From: F1-120-MAGs238 sp964484185
Lineage (GTDB): Bacteria > Planctomycetota > Phycisphaerae > Phycisphaerales > UBA1924
Reading direction: 5' to 3'
Assembly: GCA_964484185.1 (NCBI GenBank)
Contig: CAZAEQ010000019.1
Coordinates: 16,443-80,442, forward strand
DNA length: 64,000 nt
Shown: positions 58,321 through 64,000 of the stretch, piece after piece
How the letters are laid out: each line of letters starts with the position of its first letter
How positions within the stretch are numbered: the stretch's first letter is position 1
Program-made: the position numbers and the translations under genes
The notes under the pieces: generated by a model
Told to the model about the DNA's origin: nothing
Databases searched by the model: none
Seen by the model: the letters and a program-made list of their open reading frames with translations, nothing else

Positions 58321-59772
58321 TCAGGCGAGAAGGTCGGAAATCACATTGCCTGAGACATCGGTGATGCGGAAGCGGCGGCCCTGGTAAAGGTACGTGAATC
58401 GCTCGTGGTCGATGCCAAGGAGCTTGAGGATGGTCGCGTGCAAGTCGTGGACGTGGACGCCGCCGGAAGCGACATTGAACCCGAATTCATCGGTCTGGCC
58501 GTAGCTGATTCCGGGCTTGACGCCGCCGCCAGCGAGCCACATTGTGAAGCAGCGGGGGTGATGGTCGCGTCCGTGGTCCGGAGAATCGATGTCGCCCTGA
58601 CCGACCGGTGAGCGGCCGAATTCACCGCCCCAGATGACGAGCGTGTCATCGAGCATGCCGCGGCGCTTGAGATCGGTGATAAGTGCGGCGGAGGCTTGAT
58701 CGGTGTGCTCGCACTGAATGCGAAGCTGTTCGGGGAGATGGCGATGCTGATCCCAGCCGACGTGGTAGAGCTGGATGAAGCGTGTTCCGCGTTCGGCAAG
58801 GCGGCGGGCGAGGATGCAGTTGGCGGCATAGGAGCCTGGCCTGCGCGAGGCGGGGCCGTAGAGATCGAAAATTTCTTGCGGTTCATCGGCGAGGCCGACA
58901 AGATCGGGGACTGACATCTGCATGCGGAAGGCGAGTTCGTATTGCGCGATGCGGGCAGTGATTTGCGGATCGCCGGTGAGGTCGTGGTGTGCGGCGTTGA
59001 GCCTGGCGAGGTCATCAAGCTGGCCGCGCCGGACTTCTCGCGAAACACCATCAGGGTTCTGGAGATAGAGAACGGGATCGCGGCCCGCGCGGAGCTTGAC
59101 GCCCTGATGTTCGGCGGGCAGGAAACCCGCGCTCCAGAGGTGTTCGTAGAGGGGCTGATCGCAGGTGCGTTCAACATCTTTTGAGACCATGACGACGAAG
59201 CCGGGGAGGTCGCGGTTTTCGGAGCCCAGGCCGTAGACCGTCCATGCGCCCAGGCACGGGCGACCTGGAACCTGATGGCCGGTCTGAAAAAACGTCATTG
59301 CAGGCGCGTGGTTGATCTGCTCGGTGAAGACAGTCTTTACAATTGCGATGTCGTCGGCAATCTTCGCTGTGTGCGGCAGCAATTCCGACATCCACGCGCC
59401 ACTCTTGCCGTGCTGAGCGAAGGCAAATTGACTGGGGAGAAGTTTCTGGGCCTGGCCAGAGGTCATGGTGGTGACACGCTGGCCCATGCGGACGGATTCA
59501 GGAATGAGTTCGCCGCGGCGGGCGAGGAGGCCGGGTTTGTGATCGAAGAGATCGATCTGCGATGGGGCTCCAGCCTGCGTCAGCATGATGACACGCTTGG
59601 CGCGCGGGGCGATGGCTTTGACGGCGGTATCAATTGTCGAGGGATCGGGTTGGAAAGCTCGGGTGCTGTCGGCGAGCATCATCGCAAGGGCTGCCGAGCC
59701 GACGCCCGCGCCGGCGCGGCCCAGGAACTGGCGGCGGGTCATGTCGAGATGTGGCAGGAGTCTTTCTTCCAT
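58321..59772 (-). CDS. DUF1501 family protein, Tat signal
   Basis: Planctomycete DUF1501 protein, 483 residues from the ATG at 59772, with GAGAG six bases upstream. The N-terminus MEERLLPHLDMTRRQFLGRAG has the twin-arginine motif TRRQFLG, then a hydrophobic AGVGSAALAMMLA. Sulfatase/alkaline-phosphatase-like core: RVIMLTQAGAPSQIDLFDHKPGL, INHAPAMTFFQTGHQVPGRPCLGAW, IWGGEFGRSPVGQGDID, DHGRDHHPRCFTMWLAGGGVKPG and HDLHATILKLLGIDHERF with metal-type His/Asp residues. These proteins always sit next to PSCyt1/DUF1549/DUF1553 genes, as here. Their biochemical role is not established. Last gene of the minus-strand unit from lutB; its start is two bases after the previous stop. Confidence 0.93.
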   Translation of the reverse strand: MEERLLPHLDMTRRQFLGRAGAGVGSAALAMMLADSTRAFQPDPSTIDTAVKAIAPRAKRVIMLTQAGAPSQIDLFDHKPGLLARRGELIPESVRMGQRVTTMTSGQAQKLLPSQFAFAQHGKSGAWMSELLPHTAKIADDIAIVKTVFTEQINHAPAMTFFQTGHQVPGRPCLGAWTVYGLGSENRDLPGFVVMVSKDVERTCDQPLYEHLWSAGFLPAEHQGVKLRAGRDPVLYLQNPDGVSREVRRGQLDDLARLNAAHHDLTGDPQITARIAQYELAFRMQMSVPDLVGLADEPQEIFDLYGPASRRPGSYAANCILARRLAERGTRFIQLYHVGWDQHRHLPEQLRIQCEHTDQASAALITDLKRRGMLDDTLVIWGGEFGRSPVGQGDIDSPDHGRDHHPRCFTMWLAGGGVKPGISYGQTDEFGFNVASGGVHVHDLHATILKLLGIDHERFTYLYQGRRFRITDVSGNVISDLLA

Positions 59773-59774
59773 GG

Positions 59775-62009
59775 TCACTCTCTGGTGAGGGCCTCATCGA
59801 GGTTGAAGATGATGCTGATGACGCCGGAGTACGCCGCGATTTCTGTGAATTTTTCTGGTTGAGGGTCTGGTCGATCTCCTGAGCACGCAGCTGCTCGTGC
59901 CTGGTCGGCGTTCTTTGAGTAATAGTCACGTAGGATTTTCAGGCGTGTGGAAAGGACCGCGATTTCGGTTGGTGTGGGCGGGCGGCAGACAACTCGCTCA
60001 ACTGCCCAGGCAATACGGGAGGAGTCGTCATCGCCGCCATCACGAAGCGAACGCTCCGCTAGAGCCGCGGCGGCCTCGGCGAACGTGGGGTCGTTCATCA
60101 GCGTCAGAGCTTGCAGCGGCGTGTTGGTGCGGATCACGCGGACTGAACACTTTTGACGTTGCGTGACATCGAACATGTTTGCGGGCGGTGCTGTGCGACG
60201 CCAGAAGGTGTAGAGACTGCGTCGATACAAGTCCTCGCCCGTTCCGGCAACATACTTCAGACGGCCGAAACTCACATCTTCCCAGACTCCCGGTGGGTGA
60301 TACGGCTTGACCGGCGGACCACCGAGTTTTTCTATGAGCAGGCCACTGGCAAAGAGCGCTTGGTCGCGCAAGACTGCGGAAGGGAGGCGGTAGCGAGGGG
60401 CGCGAGCGAGGAGGCGGTTCTCTGGGTCCTGCTGCAGCAATTCCGAAGAACATACAGAGGTTTGCTGGTATGTTGCGCTTGTCACCATCAACCGCACGAG
60501 TGCCTTGGTATCCCAGCCGCTTTCAACAAATGTGCGCGCGAGATAATCGAGCAGTTCCGGATGCGTCGGCCGTTCGCCCTGCACGCCAAAGTTGTCAGGA
60601 GTGCGGACGAGGCCTTGACCAAAGATCTGCTGCCAGAATCGATTCACCGCGACTCGTGCGGCAAGGGGATTAGAAGGACTGGTGATCCATGTTGCGAGGC
60701 CGAGACGATTGGGCTGTGCCTGAATTTCGGGAAGCGCAGAGGGCGTACCGGGTTCAACAGGTTCGCCAGGATGATCCCACGCTCCGCGTTCAAGCACGTG
60801 AGTCTTGCGAGCTTGCTTCAACTCATCCATCACCATGACTTTTCGGGTACTCCCTGCAGAGTCAATAAAGTCCATCACCGGCGGCATGTCACCCTTGTCA
60901 CCCGCGCCCGTTTCATCGATGCTGTTGAAATACGCAAAGAATCGGTAGTAGTCTCGCTGTGAGATCGGGTCGTACTTGTGATCGTGGCACTGTGCACACG
61001 ACACGGTCAATCCCAGAAACGCGGTGCTTGTTGTTTCGACGCGATCGTGGACGTAACCGATGCGGGACTCTTCAATATCCTGGCCGCCTTCGCCGTTGAT
61101 CGGGTGATTGCGGTTGAAGGCGGAGGCGAGGATGTTGGAGGGTGTCGCCTGAGGCTGAAGGTCGCCAGCGATCTGATCGACGATGAATTTGTCGTAGGGG
61201 AGGTTTGAGTTGAATGCTTCGATCACCCAGTCTCGCCATGGCCAGGCGGTCCGATCGGGATCGAGTTGAAATCCATTGGAATCGGCGTAGCGGGCGACTT
61301 CGAGCCAGCTTGCCGCGAAATGTTCACCGAAGCGCGGGGAAGCGAGCAGGCGGTCGACCAGTTTTTCGTATGCATTTGATGCGGCGTCAGCCAGGTATGC
61401 CGCAGTCTCATCCTGTGATGGCGGCAGGCCGGTGAGGTCGAGGCTCAGGCGGCGAATCAGTGTCAATTTGTCTGCTTGCTTCGACGGTGTGAGTGTGTGC
61501 TTCTGAATCTCAGCGAGAATGAAACGATCAATGTTGGTCTGACTCCATGAATTATCTTGAACGTGGGGCAACTCAATTGCCTGAACCGCTTCAAACGCCC
61601 AATGGGCGGACCACTCTGCGCCCTGCTTGATCCATTGCAGAATGGTCTCTCGCTCTGCGGAAGTGATCTGCCGCGGACCATCGGGCGGCGGCATGACATC
61701 ATCTTCATCCGTTGCGCTGATGCGCCGGGCCAGTTCACTTTTCTCTATGCTTCCCGGGCTGATTATGTGCGATGGAAGTGATTCATCTCGAGCGGCATCG
61801 CTGGCATCGCGAGTTGGGCCAAAGAGACTGTCACGGAGATCAAGGCGAAGTCGAGCCTTGCGTTTCTCGCTGTGCGGACCGTGGCAGGTATAGCAGGCAT
61901 CGGCAAGGATGGGACGAATATCGCGGTCGAAATTAATCTTGGGTGCAGGATCGCTTGCTACTGCGGAAGAGGAGAAGAGGATCGCAATGGCGAGCATGCG
62001 GGCAAGCAT
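59775..62009 (-). CDS. PSCyt1-DUF1549-DUF1553 planctomycete surface protein
   Basis: 744 residues from the ATG at 62009. The signal peptide is MLARMLAIAILFSSSAVAS. The cytochrome-like PSCyt1 domain carries ACYTCHGPHSEKRKARLRLD (CxxCH heme site, about residues 39-43) and DEDDVMPPPDGPRQIT with the Met ligand. DUF1549 spans about 115-330, with RRLSLDLTGLPPSQDE, LLASPRFGEHFAASWLEVAR and GLTVSCAQCHDHKYDPIS (a second CxxCH). DUF1553 runs about 420-690: LATWITSPSNPLAARVAVN, WQQIFGQGLVRTPDNFGVQG, RYRLPSAVLRDQAL and RTNTPLQALTLMNDPTF. Such proteins are abundant in Planctomycetes and their role is unknown; coupling to sugar or sulfatase loci is common. It lies 34 bases after lutC. Confidence 0.95.
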   Translation of the reverse strand: MLARMLAIAILFSSSAVASDPAPKINFDRDIRPILADACYTCHGPHSEKRKARLRLDLRDSLFGPTRDASDAARDESLPSHIISPGSIEKSELARRISATDEDDVMPPPDGPRQITSAERETILQWIKQGAEWSAHWAFEAVQAIELPHVQDNSWSQTNIDRFILAEIQKHTLTPSKQADKLTLIRRLSLDLTGLPPSQDETAAYLADAASNAYEKLVDRLLASPRFGEHFAASWLEVARYADSNGFQLDPDRTAWPWRDWVIEAFNSNLPYDKFIVDQIAGDLQPQATPSNILASAFNRNHPINGEGGQDIEESRIGYVHDRVETTSTAFLGLTVSCAQCHDHKYDPISQRDYYRFFAYFNSIDETGAGDKGDMPPVMDFIDSAGSTRKVMVMDELKQARKTHVLERGAWDHPGEPVEPGTPSALPEIQAQPNRLGLATWITSPSNPLAARVAVNRFWQQIFGQGLVRTPDNFGVQGERPTHPELLDYLARTFVESGWDTKALVRLMVTSATYQQTSVCSSELLQQDPENRLLARAPRYRLPSAVLRDQALFASGLLIEKLGGPPVKPYHPPGVWEDVSFGRLKYVAGTGEDLYRRSLYTFWRRTAPPANMFDVTQRQKCSVRVIRTNTPLQALTLMNDPTFAEAAAALAERSLRDGGDDDSSRIAWAVERVVCRPPTPTEIAVLSTRLKILRDYYSKNADQARAAACSGDRPDPQPEKFTEIAAYSGVISIIFNLDEALTRE

Positions 62010-62043
62010 GGCGACATGATACCGCAAAAGCGGGAAATGCACA

Positions 62044-62727
62044 TCAATATTCAGGATTTTCGAGGATGATGACGTGGACGGCCTTGGGGCCATGGACACC
62101 AGTGATCAGGATTCCTTCGATGTCTGCCGTTTTGCTGGGACCGGTGACGAGCGTCAAGCCTGCGCAGAGTTTCGGGTCAAATCGCGGCCAGAGGTCGATC
62201 ATGTCTGGAAGAATGTGGCTTTCGAAGATCACTGCGATGTGGACTGGCGGGATCAGGAAAGTGCCGCGGCTGCGGTGCATGTCAGAAGCGATTACAAGTG
62301 TTCCGGTTTCAGCAATCGCCGCAACGACACTGGTGATCCCCACATGGCAATCAAACTGGGCATCGAGGTTCTTGGTCTTGACCGGATCGATGAGTTCGCG
62401 GTTATTGCGGACTGCGGTGCGAACGAGGTCTGCGAGTGGGTTTGCGGGAATGTCAAAGACGATTCGATGTGCATTGAGCGATGTGAGCAGCGATTGAATT
62501 GTGGACCCCAAGGTTTCCACATTCGCCCGGTGAACATTCATCCCCATCGCGGTGGCTCTGCGTGCGTAGGTGGCAGGGAGGTCTTCGTCTTGCCGCGTGA
62601 TGCGGAGGATTTCGTTCGAAGTTGGCGGCGGAAGATCGCGCAGTTTCGCATCGGTCGAAGGACTGAGGCTTCGGCGAATGTTGCCGAGGAATTCTTCGCG
62701 GGTGATGCCGAGTTTGGTTTGGTTCAT
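62044..62727 (-). CDS. lutC: Lactate utilisation protein C (LUD domain)
   Basis: LUD-domain subunit of the LutABC lactate oxidation complex that converts L-lactate to pyruvate. 227 residues from the ATG at 62727, overlapping the lutB stop by four bases (ATGA); the longer open frame is not used. Family features: TREEFLGNIRRSL at the start, VETLGSTIQSLLTSL, and the diagnostic stretch DCHVGITSVVAAIAETGTLV followed by SDMHRSRGTFLIPPVHIAVI, then IEGILITGVHGPKAVHVIIL at the end. It is cotranscribed with lutB, and the PSCyt1/DUF1549 gene starts 34 bases downstream. In this setting its likely source of lactate is rhamnose-derived lactaldehyde. Confidence 0.9.
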   Translation of the reverse strand: MNQTKLGITREEFLGNIRRSLSPSTDAKLRDLPPPTSNEILRITRQDEDLPATYARRATAMGMNVHRANVETLGSTIQSLLTSLNAHRIVFDIPANPLADLVRTAVRNNRELIDPVKTKNLDAQFDCHVGITSVVAAIAETGTLVIASDMHRSRGTFLIPPVHIAVIFESHILPDMIDLWPRFDPKLCAGLTLVTGPSKTADIEGILITGVHGPKAVHVIILENPEY

Positions 62728-64000
62728 CGCGCGGCCCACCAATCTCGGAAACTCTGTGATGGGGGCGTGGGCAAGTCGCGCACCTTGGTCCATCCTGCAA
62801 CTGGGCCGGGGGCGGAAGATATCCATTTGCGATCCGTGAACGCATCGGTTGAGGCCGACGAGTCTCCCAATCTCCGTTCTACGTAGCGGAACATTGCCGC
62901 GGCGAACCGGTAGAGCATGGGGCGTTTGAGGAGTTGTGCCCAGAGTTGCATGGATGCTCGTTCGCCGAAACCTGTGAGTTTCTGCTGGACCATGACTTTG
63001 CGGAGGCGAATCAGCTGCGATGGAATGTCGATTTTGACAGGGCAGGCTTCGAAACATGCGCCGCAGAGGGAGCTGGCGTGGGGGAGGTCGGGGTAGTTTT
63101 GAAGGCCTTTGAGCAGCGGCGTGATGGTTGCGCCGATGGGGCCGGAGTAGACCGCGCCGTAGGCGTGTCCGCCGCCAACTTTGCGGTATACGGGGCAGGC
63201 GTTGAGGCACGCGCCGCAGCGGATGCAGCGCAGGAGTTCGCGGGTTTCTTCGCGGAGGATTTCGGTTCGGCCGTTGTCGATGAGGATGACGTGCTGTTGC
63301 TCGGGCCCATCCGGATCTTCTTTTTTCCGCGGGCCGGTCAGGATGGTTGTGTAGATGGTGAGGGGCTGCGATGTTGCGCTGCGAGCCAGAAGTTTGAGGA
63401 AGACAGAGAGGTCTTCAAGGCGCGGGATGACTTTTTCAATGCCGACGAAGGCGACATGGATGCGCGGGACCGCGACCGAGAGGTCTGCGTTGCCTTCGTT
63501 GGTACAGAGGACGAGCGAGCCGGTGTCGGCGATCAGGAAGTTCGCGCCGCTGATGCCAAGGTCGGCCTGGCGAAATTTCTTCCGCATGTATTCGCGGGCG
63601 ATGGCGGTGAGCGCGGGCGGGTCTTCGGTATATTGGGCGCCGAGCTCGCGAACGAACGCGCGGGCGACGGCGGTGCGATCTTTGTGGATCATCGGCGTCA
63701 CGATGTGCGACGGTGCATCGTGATCGAGCTGGAGAATGAATTCGCCTAGGTCGGTCTCAAGTGTTTCGACGCCCATGGAGGCGAGGGCGGGCAGAAGATG
63801 AATCTCTTCGGTCACCATCGATTTGGCTTTGACGCAAAGTTTGCAGTTGTTAGCCTTGGCGATTTCGAGGCAGATGGCGTTGGCCTGGGCGGCATCGGCG
63901 GCAAAGTGGACTTTCACGCCCGCCTTCTCGGCGTTAGTGATGTATTGGTCGAGGTAGTAGTCGAGGTTCGACTCGACGTAGTACCGGCCGGCGTCGAGGC
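62724..64000 (-). CDS. lutB: Lactate utilisation iron-sulfur protein B (partial at right edge)
   Basis: Iron-sulfur subunit of lactate oxidation. At least 424 residues are visible. The open frame passes the right window edge: codons 63918-63998 read LDAGRYYVESNLDYYLDQYI then TNAEKAGVKVHFAAD, matching the LutB start region, so an apparent GTG start at 63917 is internal. Features: KLCVKAKSMVTEEIHLLPAL, the DLGISGANFLIADTGSLVL LUD segment, and two ferredoxin motifs CIRCGACLNACPVYRKVGG and CGACFEACPVKIDIPSQL (each C-x2-C-x2-C-x3-CP). Ends DWWAAR. lutA should lie just beyond the right edge. Confidence 0.92.
   Translation of the reverse strand, partial: LDAGRYYVESNLDYYLDQYITNAEKAGVKVHFAADAAQANAICLEIAKANNCKLCVKAKSMVTEEIHLLPALASMGVETLETDLGEFILQLDHDAPSHIVTPMIHKDRTAVARAFVRELGAQYTEDPPALTAIAREYMRKKFRQADLGISGANFLIADTGSLVLCTNEGNADLSVAVPRIHVAFVGIEKVIPRLEDLSVFLKLLARSATSQPLTIYTTILTGPRKKEDPDGPEQQHVILIDNGRTEILREETRELLRCIRCGACLNACPVYRKVGGGHAYGAVYSGPIGATITPLLKGLQNYPDLPHASSLCGACFEACPVKIDIPSQLIRLRKVMVQQKLTGFGERASMQLWAQLLKRPMLYRFAAAMFRYVERRLGDSSASTDAFTDRKWISSAPGPVAGWTKVRDLPTPPSQSFRDWWAAR

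Overview
The window looks like a chromosomal segment of a planctomycete, most likely of the Phycisphaerae side. The evidence is a PSCyt1/DUF1549/DUF1553 plus DUF1501 gene pair, a prepilin-like protein with an H..ADG signature near its C-terminus, small SHOCT-type and hotdog hypotheticals, and a complete L-rhamnose utilisation locus beside lactate-utilisation genes. No rRNA, tRNA, CRISPR array, phage or transposase was seen. The genus cannot be named from sequence alone.

Layout. 0-4 kb (minus): end of a complex I cluster, nuoJ-K-L-M (nuoM runs off the left edge). 4-7 kb (plus): pgsA-pgpA for phosphatidylglycerol, then a prepilin-like gene and a Gly-rich membrane-anchored protein with a good terminator. 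7-26 kb: mostly housekeeping genes in short, often overlapping units: mtnN, an APC permease, YceI, pdxJ, an M14 peptidase, a frameshifted GspG-like gene, NAD(P)HX dehydratase, a transglutaminase protein, MBL hydrolase, hotdog protein, queG, acyP, a HAD phosphatase and clpX. 26-32 kb: an exported GH78 alpha-L-rhamnosidase lying between two diverged copies of a PLP gamma-lyase gene. 32-46 kb: an exported GIGT-motif protein, a hybrid histidine kinase, a GlcG/HbpS protein, a Ser/Thr kinase with a TPR sensor half, a methyltransferase, an MFS carrier, a lipoprotein, a dihydrouridine synthase and a GMC oxidoreductase. 46-48 kb: a polysaccharide flippase.

48.8-58.3 kb is a rhamnose locus: two RhaP/RhaQ-type permeases, a RhaS-type binding protein, L-rhamnose isomerase, rhamnulokinase and an exported GH106 alpha-L-rhamnosidase. 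It faces lutB-lutC-PSCyt1/DUF1549-DUF1501 on the other strand. A coherent route is exported rhamnosidases, ABC uptake, isomerase, kinase, then aldolase to lactaldehyde and lactate, with Lut proteins taking lactate to pyruvate. The ABC ATPase, the aldolase, the lactaldehyde dehydrogenase and any dedicated regulator are not in the window.

The most unusual signal is a modular inverted-repeat element found twice in gene-sized gaps: before the Ser/Thr kinase (about 37.99-38.12 kb) and before the rhamnose isomerase (about 52.06-52.19 kb). Each module has one 5' arm and two successive 3' arms about 20 nt apart, so the 5' arm can pair with either. One module has a different stem sequence with full pairing kept (compensatory change). 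At both sites a short ORF with a Shine-Dalgarno sequence reads into the element. This could be a switch-like leader RNA or an undescribed structured repeat family.
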